Shown here in pieces: positions 1 to 8,464 of a DNA stretch of 64,000 bases (the first letter of the stretch is position 1; each line of letters starts with the position of its first letter). The stretch is from CAYULW01 sp964445815. GTDB lineage: Bacteria > Bacteroidota > Bacteroidia > Flavobacteriales_E > Vicingaceae. The notes under the pieces are model-generated. The model was not told the DNA's origin. It ran no database searches and saw only the letters and a list, made by a program, of their open reading frames with translations. Location: NCBI GenBank assembly GCA_964445815.1, contig CAYULW010000001.1:310001-374000 (forward strand), written 5' to 3'. Both the position numbers and the translations under genes were made by a program.

Positions 1-1296
1 AGGAATAGGGTTTACTCCAAGTTTTTCTTGATTAAAATAACCCAACTGTAAAAGCTCTCTTTGAGTTCTTATTATATCGGCTCGGCTAAATAAATCTCCT
101 GGATTAGTTCTTATTTCTCTTCGAATAACATGGTCATTTGTCTTCGTGTTTCCTATGATCGTGACCTTATTGATTCTTGCTTGCTGTCCTTCCCTTATCC
201 TAATTTCAAAATCAATGGTATCTCCTCTAACTCCGGTTTCAACAACATTAGGCTGAAAAAATAAGTAGCCGTCGTCTAAGTATAGAGAGCTAATATCTCT
301 TCCACTGGCGTCTTGATATACCCTTTGATCAAAAAGTTCTTGATTAAAAATGTCACCCTTTTCAATGCCCAGAATTCGATCTAGCTCTTCATTAGAATAT
401 TTTGTATTTCCAACCCATTTGATCTCTCCAAAGTAGTATTGCTTACCTTCTTCTAGTTTGAGGTCAATGACTACCCTCTTTTTTGAAACTTGATATACAG
501 AGTCAAAACTGACCTTCATGTCTCGGTATCCTTTTGCATTGTATTTTGCAATTAGGCCCTTTAAGTCAGACTCATAATCGTTTCGGATGAATTTAGACCC
601 TTTGAAGATTCTAATAAACTTTTTCCGTTTAGTGTTTTTCAGGGTTCTTCGTACTTTATTATCAGAAAGAGCCTCATTGCCTTTTACGTTGATGTCCTTA
701 ATCTTTACTCGCTCGTTTTTCTTAATCTGTATTGTTAATACTGTTGAGTTTTTGAGGGTGGAGTCTTCTGACTCGATGATGTCTACTTCAACATTAAAAA
801 ACCCCTTATCTATAAAGTAATTACGAACCTTATTTTTAGTAGTATTTATTAAGTTAGGTGTTATAACAGCTCCTCTCCTTAATTGAATATCATCTCTTAT
901 CGACTCTTGTGATCCTTTTCTAACACCTTTAAATCTGAACTTGGATAATCTTGGGCGTTCTTCAACTTTTATCGAAAGAAAGATAAGATCTCCTTGCACC
1001 CTTTCAGCATTAATCTGTATATCGGTAAAAAGAGCTTGTTTCCATAAATTGCTAATGGCATTTGATATGTCATCGCCTGGAATACTAATTTCTTGGCCAA
1101 CTTCTAAGCCCGCAATGGCTTTTAGTGCTGTATGATCTAAGTTTTGAGTACCAATAATTGAAATGCCTCCAATCTCAAATGTTCTTGGGTTGGAATAATC
1201 TAGAACATCAAGGCTATTGCCTGAAGAGATTTGCCCAAATAGAAAGTGAGTGCAAAAAAGGAAAGATAGTGAAGTAAGGAAGATTTGCTTTATCAT
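1..1296 (-). CDS. bamA: BamA, outer membrane protein assembly factor (3' part outside window)
   Basis: Central subunit of the outer membrane beta-barrel assembly machine. The 432 codons visible, read by hand on the minus strand from the ATG at 1296 to the window edge, begin with a signal peptide ending near FLFGQ. They continue as tandem POTRA repeats: GISIIGTQNLD, FRFKGVRKGS, INVKGNEALS, IKWVGNTKYS and VTIIGNTKTN each open a repeat. The last one carries the POTRA5 signature DHVIRREIRTNPGDLF. The membrane barrel lies beyond the window, so this is a truncation by the window and not a pseudogene. The start is firm because its ATG overlaps the uppS stop codon as ATGA, implying translational coupling. 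The order PorG-like gene, uppS, bamA matches what I recall from Porphyromonas and Flavobacterium. Confidence 0.93.
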   Translation of the reverse strand, partial: MIKQIFLTSLSFLFCTHFLFGQISSGNSLDVLDYSNPRTFEIGGISIIGTQNLDHTALKAIAGLEVGQEISIPGDDISNAISNLWKQALFTDIQINAERVQGDLIFLSIKVEERPRLSKFRFKGVRKGSQESIRDDIQLRRGAVITPNLINTTKNKVRNYFIDKGFFNVEVDIIESEDSTLKNSTVLTIQIKKNERVKIKDINVKGNEALSDNKVRRTLKNTKRKKFIRIFKGSKFIRNDYESDLKGLIAKYNAKGYRDMKVSFDSVYQVSKKRVVIDLKLEEGKQYYFGEIKWVGNTKYSNEELDRILGIEKGDIFNQELFDQRVYQDASGRDISSLYLDDGYLFFQPNVVETGVRGDTIDFEIRIREGQQARINKVTIIGNTKTNDHVIRREIRTNPGDLFSRADIIRTQRELLQLGYFNQEKLGVNPIP

Positions 1297-2051
1297 TCTA
1301 TAGTAGGGTCTGCTAATTGTTCGCTGGTTTTTCCAAATCTTCTTTCTCTACCTTGGTAGTCTATTATTGCTGCCTTTAGGTCTTCTTTCGTAAACTCTGG
1401 CCATAACTTTTCAGAAAAATACAGTTCTGAATAAGCCAACTGCCACAATAAAAAATTACTTATTCGATATTCACCACTTGTTCTAATTAGAAGCTCGGGG
1501 TCGGGAATATTTTTGGTGCAAAGGTAGTTGCTGAATTCTCTTTCGGAAATAGCTCTTGAGTCTAAATGCCCTGATTTAACATCATTTAACAGCGAATTAA
1601 CAGCATTTAATATTTCCCATCTTGAGCTATAGCTCAAAGCGAGGGTGAGTGTCATCCCTGTATTGGTGCTTGTTTTTTTTATGGCTTTTTCAAGTTCTCT
1701 ATGACAGTTTCCTGGCAAATTCTTTAGATCTCCTATAGCATTAAGCTTAATGTTGTTTTTACTCAATGTTTTAGTCTCTTTGCTTATGGTTGATACTAAT
1801 AATTGCATCAAAGCAGTTACCTCGGCTTTTGGACGGTTCCAGTTTTCTGTTGAAAATGCATAAAGGGTTAAATAGTTTACGCCAAGTTCTGCAGCACCTT
1901 CAGTAACCTCTCTGACGGCTTTTACTCCATTTCTGTGACCAAAAACTCTTGCTTTACCATGTTTCTTTGCCCACCTGCCATTGCCATCCATAATGACCGC
2001 AATATGATTGGGTAAATTGACCTTATCTATATTTTTATCAGATAAATTCAT
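1293..2051 (-). CDS. uppS: Isoprenyl transferase (undecaprenyl diphosphate synthase)
   Basis: Cytoplasmic cis-prenyltransferase that extends farnesyl diphosphate with isopentenyl diphosphate to make the C55 carrier lipid for peptidoglycan and O-antigen. At 252 residues it has normal length. The family signatures are all present: IAVIMDGNGRWA (residues 17-28, with catalytic Asp22), GHRNGVKAVREV, LTLYAFSTENWNRP, and RTSGEYRISNFLLWQ near the C-terminus, followed by the AYSELYF segment. It lies between the PorG-like gene and bamA and overlaps bamA by 4 nt (ATGA), so carrier-lipid synthesis and outer-membrane assembly share a transcript. Tyr replaces the usual Gln in the RTSGEQR-like motif, probably a neutral variant. 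Confidence 0.97.
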   Translation of the reverse strand: MNLSDKNIDKVNLPNHIAVIMDGNGRWAKKHGKARVFGHRNGVKAVREVTEGAAELGVNYLTLYAFSTENWNRPKAEVTALMQLLVSTISKETKTLSKNNIKLNAIGDLKNLPGNCHRELEKAIKKTSTNTGMTLTLALSYSSRWEILNAVNSLLNDVKSGHLDSRAISEREFSNYLCTKNIPDPELLIRTSGEYRISNFLLWQLAYSELYFSEKLWPEFTKEDLKAAIIDYQGRERRFGKTSEQLADPTIE

Positions 2052-2092
2052 CTTTAAATTAAGCGCACAAATATCTGATTATTCCTAGCATT

Positions 2093-2806
2093 TTAAAAGT
2101 GATATACCGGGCAAGAACCTATTTTCGTAAGCCTGTAGGTAAGCATAAAACCTGAGATCACATACCAGTCATTATCGTAATTTTTCCCAAATTCGTATAG
2201 TTCGTCAAATCGGTTTGGAATGCCATCAATAAAATCATTAGATGTTTTCCTAAAACCCCATTCAAATGCCAGACTTACTTTTTTACCAAGACTCAGTTTA
2301 AATCCCGGGCCAAAAGGATAAGAAATTTTAGTACCTCCATCGGTTTCCGTTAATGGAGTGGCCGCGCCTTCTAAAGCCACTTTAGGAGCATATTTGTATG
2401 CGGATATTCCAATAAAGAAATAGGGGCTAAAGAAAAAGTCCTTATTTCCTGTTTCATATGGTAAAAAGTTAAACTCAATTTGACCCGAAAATTCTGTCAA
2501 TTTGCTCTCGAAACTGGCTTTTCTAAAATTTTGATTAAATTCAAAGGAGGTTAATTCATCTTCTGCTTTTAAAGATGTTTTTAATACACTGGCCTTAAGG
2601 CTGTATCTCTGATTCAAATTAAATCGAAATACTCCACCCCACATAAAAGATCCTATATCATTTCCAAGATGATTATTAGGATTTAGCTCTCCTAGATAAT
2701 AAGATCTGCCCAGAAGTAAACCGAATTCTGATGTCTTTTGACCAACTGAAACAGATAAGATGGAAAAGGAAATTAAAAAAAAGAGTAGACCTTTTTTCAT
2801 ATTCAT
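2093..2806 (-). CDS. PorG-like outer membrane protein (DUF6089 family), probable T9SS component
   Basis: 237-residue protein with a signal peptide (hydrophobic MKKGLLFFLISFSILSVSVG, cleavage before Q) and an alternating beta-strand pattern typical of a small outer membrane barrel. It opens with FGLLLGRSYYLGELNP, the G-x-YYxGDLNP-like start of DUF6089 proteins, and ends in an aromatic residue. In Porphyromonas gingivalis and Flavobacterium the DUF6089 protein encoded immediately upstream of uppS is PorG, which links the type IX secretion ring to the outer membrane. The identical position here is the main reason for the call. The type B secretion cargo at 29643 shows that the cell needs such a system. 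An ATG two codons downstream is also possible. The T9SS role is inferred, not shown. Confidence 0.7.
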   Translation of the reverse strand: MNMKKGLLFFLISFSILSVSVGQKTSEFGLLLGRSYYLGELNPNNHLGNDIGSFMWGGVFRFNLNQRYSLKASVLKTSLKAEDELTSFEFNQNFRKASFESKLTEFSGQIEFNFLPYETGNKDFFFSPYFFIGISAYKYAPKVALEGAATPLTETDGGTKISYPFGPGFKLSLGKKVSLAFEWGFRKTSNDFIDGIPNRFDELYEFGKNYDNDWYVISGFMLTYRLTKIGSCPVYHF

Positions 2807-2837
2807 GCAAAGAAACGCAACGAATGCGAGAATAGTA

Positions 2838-3809
2838 TTAGAATTTTGGACGACTCCTACGTCGCTTTACAATTTTACGAGAGATTGTAATCATACCTGT
2901 CATGAAAGCATCGTTGTCAGTAATATCCCCTCTGATGTTAACTTGATCTTCACGCCCTGCACTTTCATTTTCAATATTATCGGCACCGAAATCCGAGAAA
3001 GACAAATCTGAAGACCTGTAAAGTATATTAGGGTCTGAAAGGTAAGCCGCTCTTGTCGCTTCAGCATCACTAGCTCCTGCACTAATCTTGGCATCATACA
3101 ATCTCTGACGTCCATAATAATTACCACTTACATCATCAATGTAATCGGTAAATGTCATTCTCATTGTAAACTCAATGTTAAAAGACCAGTAACGATCAAT
3201 TGATTTACCTATACCTATACCATAAGGAACAGTAAAAGTAAATCTGCTGTATTTGTCCTCTTGTCCGGGTAGTCCTTGTCCTTCTGTACCAATAGGTTGA
3301 AGTGCAACCCATTGTCCTTGGTATTGTGCCTTCGGATTGAAATACATAAACCCGATTCCTCCAAAGACATAAACGTCCATCTTTAAGCCTCTTCGACCTC
3401 TTACACCTCTTAATCGATATAAGTTACCCCGTGCATTTTGAATCAAATAGAACTCAACTAAACCATTGACTTCTAAGAATCCAGATCTGAAATGCAGATT
3501 TCTTTTGCTTCTAAACTCTTCTTTAGTGTTCTTGTCATCAGCTGTTAATATGCCCCACTGTAAATTAGATCTTAGAAAAGCAAAAGTATTCAGCTGATAG
3601 CGATAACCTACAAATAGGGAAGGTCTTGTTGCTACAAAGTCAAGATCATAAAGGAAATCCCTTCCTATTTGATCAGCACCTCCCAAGTCACCAAGGAAAT
3701 TGGTGACACCAATTCCACCCATAACCTGTCTTCTATATTGCTTCCATCTTTGCGCATCAGCTAAATTTGGAAGCAAACAAATGATCAATATGAAAATGAC
3801 TTTTCTCAT
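2838..3809 (-). CDS. Outer membrane beta-barrel protein, DUF6089-like
   Basis: 323-residue exported protein: signal peptide ending LPNLADA, then repeated amphipathic strands and glycines consistent with an outer membrane barrel. The mature N-terminus (RQVMGGIGVTNFLGDLGGAD) has the same G-x-x-x-FLGDLGG opening as DUF6089/PorG proteins, so it is probably a distant paralogue of the protein encoded 31 nt downstream. A basic stretch (RGVRGRRGLK) sits in the middle and the C-terminus is KIVKRRRSRPKF, unusually basic for the end of a barrel. It follows nadK in the same orientation, and a TATATTTG box 16 nt before its ATG suggests that it can also start its own transcript. Function is unknown. Confidence 0.75.
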   Translation of the reverse strand: MRKVIFILIICLLPNLADAQRWKQYRRQVMGGIGVTNFLGDLGGADQIGRDFLYDLDFVATRPSLFVGYRYQLNTFAFLRSNLQWGILTADDKNTKEEFRSKRNLHFRSGFLEVNGLVEFYLIQNARGNLYRLRGVRGRRGLKMDVYVFGGIGFMYFNPKAQYQGQWVALQPIGTEGQGLPGQEDKYSRFTFTVPYGIGIGKSIDRYWSFNIEFTMRMTFTDYIDDVSGNYYGRQRLYDAKISAGASDAEATRAAYLSDPNILYRSSDLSFSDFGADNIENESAGREDQVNIRGDITDNDAFMTGMITISRKIVKRRRSRPKF

Positions 3810-3825
3810 AAATTTCTACGAAATG

Positions 3826-3833
3826 CAAATATA
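3826..3833 (-). promoter_or_regulatory. Bacteroidota -7 promoter box (TATATTTG)
   Basis: Reads TATATTTG on the minus strand, a full match to the Bacteroidota consensus TAnnTTTG. It lies 16 nt upstream of the ATG at 3809 in the 78-nt gap between nadK and the barrel gene. It suggests an internal start site for the porG-uppS-bamA half of the operon. I see no clear -33 TTG. Confidence 0.5.
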
Positions 3834-3887
3834 ATTAGATTAATCTTAATTATAAACTCCTAAACAACACTCTCATCCCTTCACTTG

Positions 3888-4763
3888 TTATATATTTCGC
3901 TTATCTAAACCCCAATTGAGTTTGTTTTTTAAACTGGTGATGAAACTGTTATTTTCAAATTGGATGACTTGAACATGATGTTTAGCTTTTTTAATCCGTA
4001 TTGTTTGAAGATTCTCAATTTCTTTTGATCGTGAATCTAGAGCAATGAGATGCTGTTCGCTTCTGCCATTTATTGTTAGCTTCAATTCAGACTCATCATC
4101 GATAACTATTGGTCTTACATTAAGGTTGTGTGGAGCGATCGGAGTAATGACAAAATTTCCACTACCGGGCATTATAATCGGACCTCCACAGCTAAGAGAA
4201 TAAGCTGTGGATCCTGTTGATGTTGAGATAATAAGGCCATCAGTCCAATAAGTATTTAAATGAATATCGTCAATAAATACCTCTACAGTTATCATTGAGG
4301 AGGTATCTTTTTTGAGAACACTAATTTCATTTAAAGCATAATTATCATTGCCAAACAATTGATGATCATCAATAAATTCTAACAATGATCTTTTTTCGAT
4401 AATGTAGTTATCTTCTATTAAAGATTGAGCAACAAGATCAATCTGATCTATTGAAGTCGAGGATAAGAAACCTAGTCTTCCCGCATTTATTCCTAGTATT
4501 TTGATGTCCCAATCTTGAACTAAATGAATGGTATTTAGGAAGGTGCCATCACCACCAATACTGATTAAGATATCTACATTTTTAAGTTCTTCTTTTGATA
4601 GGAACAAGGGGAATTCGTCTATATCAACCATGGACTTTAACTGTTGCCAATAGTCATGATCTACAATAAGCTCACAATTGTAACTTTTTAAGGTGTTTAT
4701 CAGTTTTACAACTGCCTCCGAAATGTCCTTTTCAGATGATTTACCGTAAATGGCAACTTTCAT
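3888..4763 (-). CDS. nadK: NAD kinase
   Basis: Phosphorylates NAD to NADP using ATP in the cytoplasm. The 291-residue length is typical. The nucleotide-binding GGDGT motif is at residues 70-74 within ISIGGDGTFLN, followed by GINAGRLGFLSS, the NE pair in YALNEISV, and the second conserved block TGSTAYSLSCGGPI. The C-terminal IAPHNLNVRPIV region is also conserved. It lies 6 nt downstream of the one-POTRA barrel gene, so the two are cotranscribed. The neighbourhood CBS-nadK-PorG-like-uppS-bamA is a conserved Bacteroidota arrangement that combines a housekeeping enzyme with envelope genes. Confidence 0.97.
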   Translation of the reverse strand: MKVAIYGKSSEKDISEAVVKLINTLKSYNCELIVDHDYWQQLKSMVDIDEFPLFLSKEELKNVDILISIGGDGTFLNTIHLVQDWDIKILGINAGRLGFLSSTSIDQIDLVAQSLIEDNYIIEKRSLLEFIDDHQLFGNDNYALNEISVLKKDTSSMITVEVFIDDIHLNTYWTDGLIISTSTGSTAYSLSCGGPIIMPGSGNFVITPIAPHNLNVRPIVIDDESELKLTINGRSEQHLIALDSRSKEIENLQTIRIKKAKHHVQVIQFENNSFITSLKNKLNWGLDKRNI

Positions 4764-4769
4764 GGGTAT

Positions 4770-6203
4770 TTAAATAGGAGCTACAAAGTGAAGAAATAAT
4801 CCCGATTCTCCCAACTTATTGAATGAATATTCTGTGCGCAGAACAATATCGTAATATGAAACAAAATCCAGTCCAATACCATAACTATATAATGGTTTAT
4901 TGGCAAGGCGATTTCTCTCATATCCTGTGTTATCCTCTACGTAAGCAAAATCTGAAAATACCCCAAGATAAAAAGCATAGTGGAATTTGCTAAATTTATC
5001 GTAGCCAATAAATTTAAAATTCACAGCACGAGGCTTGACAATCTGGTACTTTAACTGATTCTTGACAAGTCCGATATTCTGTCCATCAATGACATAATAT
5101 TCATAAGCCCTTATAGCATAACTGGAGCTATAACCTAGACCATTCTGTAAATTATACGGTTGATTATTGTTAGCTGCTAATTCACCTCTTATACTGCTTG
5201 CCAAGAAAAGTCTTTCATCCAATTGAAAGAACTTTTTGACTTGAAGGTCTAAATTCAAAAGATCGACTCCTTCAGAAGTTATACCTACTCCTGACTTTTG
5301 AATAGAGAATCGAAAGAAGTCTCCGCTCAGCGGATAGTTTTTTGAATCTCTTTTATCATGAATAAAAGTATAGAAGAAAGAGAAATATGAATTCTTCAGA
5401 CGGTTTTCCCCAAGATAGTTAGGGTTAAAAATTCGGACGGAATCTACAATTCTGTTTTGGTCATATTCTATTCCAACATAATGAGTGTTAAAGATGGCAT
5501 TTCGGTAGCTGTAATTTATTCCTGCAGAGTAGTTTTTTATGGCATCTTCAGTATTGCTTTTAAATTGTAATCTTTCATTATTAGATGAGCTATAAGCGAT
5601 TTGATCTCTTCTATTGTATGAGAATTTAAGCCCCAGTCCTCCCTTTTGATTTTTAGAGATATATGGGATATCATACCTTAACCGGATTCTTTCCGTGAAA
5701 CCAAATTGAGCAGTCATTCTTAATCGTTCCTTACGACCTCTGAAGTTGTTTCTGATTAAATGAAACCCATAATTTATCCTTGAGAAATCCTTTTCCTCTA
5801 GCCAAGTGTTAAAATTATTGTCTTCAATTTCAAATATGGGTAAAGGAAGGGTATACCACCTTTCAGTGACAGAAACAATTATATATACATGAATACTATC
5901 AATTAAGGCCCATTCTATATTGGCGAAATTAAAAAGCGAGGTGTTGAGTATATTCTTTTTGGATTGTTCTAGTAAAAATACAAAGTCACTGCTCAATAAA
6001 GTATCTCCTGTTGAGAATTGCAGCTCTCTTAATATGACTTGTTCTTTTGTAATCGAATTACCGACCACTTGTATGCTTTGAATGATTTTATATGGGGTCG
6101 TATAAATGGAGGAATCTTCCTTTATCAAATCTACTTTATAGGCTTGAGCATTGGAAACAAAAAAAGTAAAGAGTAATAAGGTTGCCGAAAGGAGTTTCAA
6201 CAT
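4770..6203 (-). CDS. One-POTRA Omp85-family outer membrane protein (BamA/TamA-like)
   Basis: 477 residues: signal peptide (about 1-21, ending SNAQA), one POTRA-like domain (about 41-115, opening IQSIQVVGNSITKEQVILRE and containing SVTERWYTLP), then a beta-barrel to the C-terminus. Omp85 barrel signatures are visible: HDKRDSKNYPLSGDFFRF corresponds to the DxRDxxxxPxxG block, and IRAYEYYVIDGQ corresponds to the loop-6 RGY motif, with Ala where Gly is usual. One POTRA plus a barrel of about 350 residues places it with short Omp85 proteins, not with BamA itself, which is encoded farther down the same operon. The substrate is unknown; a role in surface export or assembly of a subset of proteins is inference. 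Confidence 0.82.
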   Translation of the reverse strand: MLKLLSATLLLFTFFVSNAQAYKVDLIKEDSSIYTTPYKIIQSIQVVGNSITKEQVILRELQFSTGDTLLSSDFVFLLEQSKKNILNTSLFNFANIEWALIDSIHVYIIVSVTERWYTLPLPIFEIEDNNFNTWLEEKDFSRINYGFHLIRNNFRGRKERLRMTAQFGFTERIRLRYDIPYISKNQKGGLGLKFSYNRRDQIAYSSSNNERLQFKSNTEDAIKNYSAGINYSYRNAIFNTHYVGIEYDQNRIVDSVRIFNPNYLGENRLKNSYFSFFYTFIHDKRDSKNYPLSGDFFRFSIQKSGVGITSEGVDLLNLDLQVKKFFQLDERLFLASSIRGELAANNNQPYNLQNGLGYSSSYAIRAYEYYVIDGQNIGLVKNQLKYQIVKPRAVNFKFIGYDKFSKFHYAFYLGVFSDFAYVEDNTGYERNRLANKPLYSYGIGLDFVSYYDIVLRTEYSFNKLGESGLFLHFVAPI

Positions 6204-6206
6204 GAA

Positions 6207-6869
6207 TTACATGTTTAAGTAATTCAAAAATGAATTGTAGCGGCTTAACAAGTCATCATTATCTTGGCTATTTTGATAAGAACCAGATATGACATAGTTA
6301 TAGCGTTCAAATGTTTGAATGATTGCATTAAGATCAGTTTGGTTGATTTTTAGTATAACATCCATCTTTGTTGAGTCTTCCCAGGTATAGATATAGGAAC
6401 TTAATATTTTGGCTCCATTACTTTCAACTATTTGAGCAATTTGAGATAAAGAATAATCATTAATGTTTAGTTCCAACCTTAGAACCCCTCCCGGTTCTTT
6501 TACAGCACCTAAAAGTGATATTTTTTCAATCAGGATATCTAATGAGATCACGCCTAAATAATGATTTTTATCGTCTAAAACCGGCAGTGCACTTAGCTTT
6601 TGAGAAGCAATTTTACCTATTATTTCAAAAATATGTTCGTGTTGATAAACAAAGGCTTTCTCTAATGACAATGAATGATTTCCAACAGGCATTTCAGGTT
6701 TATTTAAGTCATAGATATCATCTTCTGAAATCAGTCCTAGAAATTCATTGTTATTGACAATTGGAAGTTCTCTCAACTTAAAGTCTTCCATAATTTGAAG
6801 AGCAACTCCTGCTGAATCGGAGGTCTTTATTGGTGGAATGTCGTCACTTATTAAATCGATGGCAATCAT
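6207..6869 (-). CDS. CBS-domain protein with C-terminal ACT-like domain (AcuB-like)
   Basis: 220-residue cytoplasmic protein. Two CBS repeats cover about residues 1-58 (SDSAGVALQIMEDFKLRELPIV) and 72-125 (IFEIIGKIASQKLSALPVLD). A third segment (GVLRLELNINDYSLSQIAQI) has the beta-alpha-beta character of an ACT domain. CBS pairs usually bind adenine nucleotides, so it is probably a regulatory sensor, but its target is not evident. It is the promoter-proximal gene of the nadK-porG-uppS-bamA operon and is divergent from pdxJ across 54 nt. The downstream Omp85 gene starts 3 nt after its stop codon. Family assignment is secure; function is not. Confidence 0.85.
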   Translation of the reverse strand: MIAIDLISDDIPPIKTSDSAGVALQIMEDFKLRELPIVNNNEFLGLISEDDIYDLNKPEMPVGNHSLSLEKAFVYQHEHIFEIIGKIASQKLSALPVLDDKNHYLGVISLDILIEKISLLGAVKEPGGVLRLELNINDYSLSQIAQIVESNGAKILSSYIYTWEDSTKMDVILKINQTDLNAIIQTFERYNYVISGSYQNSQDNDDLLSRYNSFLNYLNM

Positions 6870-6887
6870 GCTGCTGGATATTTGCAG

Positions 6888-6895
6888 TAATTTTG
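6888..6895 (+). promoter_or_regulatory. -7 promoter box upstream of pdxJ (TAATTTTG)
   Basis: TAATTTTG fits TAnnTTTG and lies 28 nt before the pdxJ ATG at 6924, inside the short divergent spacer between the CBS gene and pdxJ. A -33 element would fall inside the CBS gene's first codons; I see no convincing TTG there. Confidence 0.5.
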
Positions 6896-6923
6896 TCGGT
6901 GCTCACAATATTAATCAATAAAG

Positions 6924-7646
6924 ATGACTAGACTCAGTGTAAACATTAATAAAATTGCGACCCTCAGAAATGCACGTGGAGGCAATGTTCCAAATTTGAT
7001 TCAAGTTGCCAAAGATTGTGAACGGTTTGGAGCGCATGGGATCACTGTTCATCCTAGACCTGATGAGCGTCATATACGTTATGATGACGTGTATGCATTA
7101 AAAGATTGCCTAACAACTGAGTTCAATATTGAAGGTTATCCAAGTCCGGCATTTATTGATCTGGTTATTGAAGTTAAACCAGACCAAGTGACCTTAGTCC
7201 CTGATCCACCTGAGGTACTAACTTCAAATGCTGGCTGGAATGTGACTAAAGAAATGAATTTTTTGAAACCAATAATAGCTCAATTTAAAGAGTTGGGTAT
7301 TCGAACTTCTCTTTTTATGGAGACAGATATTAATCAAATAGAGGCTGCTAAATCTGCCGGAGTGGATAGAATTGAATTGTATACCGGACCCTACGCAGAT
7401 CAATTTTTAGCTGATAAAAAAAAAGCTATTCAGCCATTTATTCAAGCTTCTGAAATGGCAAAAAAAATGAATCTGGGTTTAAATGCGGGTCATGATTTAA
7501 ACTTGGATAACTTGTCCTATTTTAAAGACCATATGATTGATTTAAAGGAGGTGTCGATAGGTCACGCATTAATCACTGATGCCTTGTATTTAGGGATTGA
7601 AAATACTATTCAACAGTATCTAAAATCATTAAACTGGAGACCTTAA
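6924..7646 (+). CDS. pdxJ: Pyridoxine 5'-phosphate synthase
   Basis: Condenses 1-deoxy-D-xylulose 5-phosphate with 3-amino-1-hydroxyacetone 1-phosphate, the last ring-forming step of vitamin B6 synthesis. 240 residues, a TIM barrel of normal length. Conserved blocks: LSVNINKIATLRNARGG at the N-terminus, GITVHPRPDERHI with the active-site His and Asp/Glu cluster, ELYTGPYA, GLNAGHDLN, and EVSIGHALI. It heads a plus-strand unit; the alpha/beta hydrolase start codon follows its TAA with no gap. Adjacency to the CBS/nadK operon is common in this phylum. Confidence 0.97.
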   Translation: MTRLSVNINKIATLRNARGGNVPNLIQVAKDCERFGAHGITVHPRPDERHIRYDDVYALKDCLTTEFNIEGYPSPAFIDLVIEVKPDQVTLVPDPPEVLTSNAGWNVTKEMNFLKPIIAQFKELGIRTSLFMETDINQIEAAKSAGVDRIELYTGPYADQFLADKKKAIQPFIQASEMAKKMNLGLNAGHDLNLDNLSYFKDHMIDLKEVSIGHALITDALYLGIENTIQQYLKSLNWRP

Positions 7647-8411
7647 ATGGAATTGAATTATAAAAAAATAGGAGAGGGCAAAGCATTAATTATATTGCAC
7701 GGCTTGTTCGGTTCTTTAGATAATTGGATGACTTTGGCTAAGGCATGGTCAGAGACTTATGAGGTGTGGTTAGTGGATCAAAGAAATCATGGACAGTCAC
7801 CTCATAGCGATGCATTTTCTTATCAATTGATGGCAGAAGATTTAAAGCAATTTATTCAACAACATCAGATTCATGACCCGATTATTTTAGGACATTCTAT
7901 GGGAGGAAAAACAGCCATGGAGTTCGCGGTGAATAATGCAATAATGCTCTCCAAATTGATTGTTGTTGATATAGCTCCGGTTAAGTATGAGGTTCATCAT
8001 TATGCTATTTTAGATGCCTTAGAACAAATTGATCTCGATAAAATCTCATCTAGGAAGGAAGCAGATCAATTATTGACTGAAAAAATCAAAGAAGTGGGAA
8101 CCCGTCAGTTTCTGCTTAAAAATTTATATTGGAAAGAAAAAAATCAATTGGCATGGCGATTTAATCTCAATGTGCTAAGACGCGAGATTATTCCAATAAG
8201 TGAATGGAGCATAAGCGAGGGTCAGTATAATGGTTCTTGTTTGTTTGTGAAAGGTCAGCAGTCTAGTTATATATTACCTGAACATGGGGCAGAAATATCA
8301 GCTAAATTTCCAAATTATGAGCTTAGGGAAATTCAAGGTGCAGGTCATTGGGTTCATGCCGAATCTCCTAAAATGTTTTATGATGTAGTTTCTTCTTTTA
8401 TGAAAGATTAA
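7647..8411 (+). CDS. Alpha/beta-fold hydrolase (YbfF-like esterase)
   Basis: 254-residue cytoplasmic hydrolase. The oxyanion HG motif is in IILHGLFGSLDNW, the nucleophile elbow is GHSMGG with Ser84, an acid is likely in the DIAPVKY region or the following strand, and the catalytic His is in GAGHWVHAE near residue 232. The LFGSLDNW and RNHGQSPH blocks match YbfF-type acyl-CoA or short-chain esterases. Its ATG directly abuts the pdxJ stop codon (TAAATG), so it is translated from the same message. The physiological substrate cannot be read from the sequence. Confidence 0.88.
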   Translation: MELNYKKIGEGKALIILHGLFGSLDNWMTLAKAWSETYEVWLVDQRNHGQSPHSDAFSYQLMAEDLKQFIQQHQIHDPIILGHSMGGKTAMEFAVNNAIMLSKLIVVDIAPVKYEVHHYAILDALEQIDLDKISSRKEADQLLTEKIKEVGTRQFLLKNLYWKEKNQLAWRFNLNVLRREIIPISEWSISEGQYNGSCLFVKGQQSSYILPEHGAEISAKFPNYELREIQGAGHWVHAESPKMFYDVVSSFMKD

Positions 8412-8464
8412 GTTTTATGGCTATTTCTTATGCCTTCTAATCCCTATTTTTATTCTTTTTTTCA

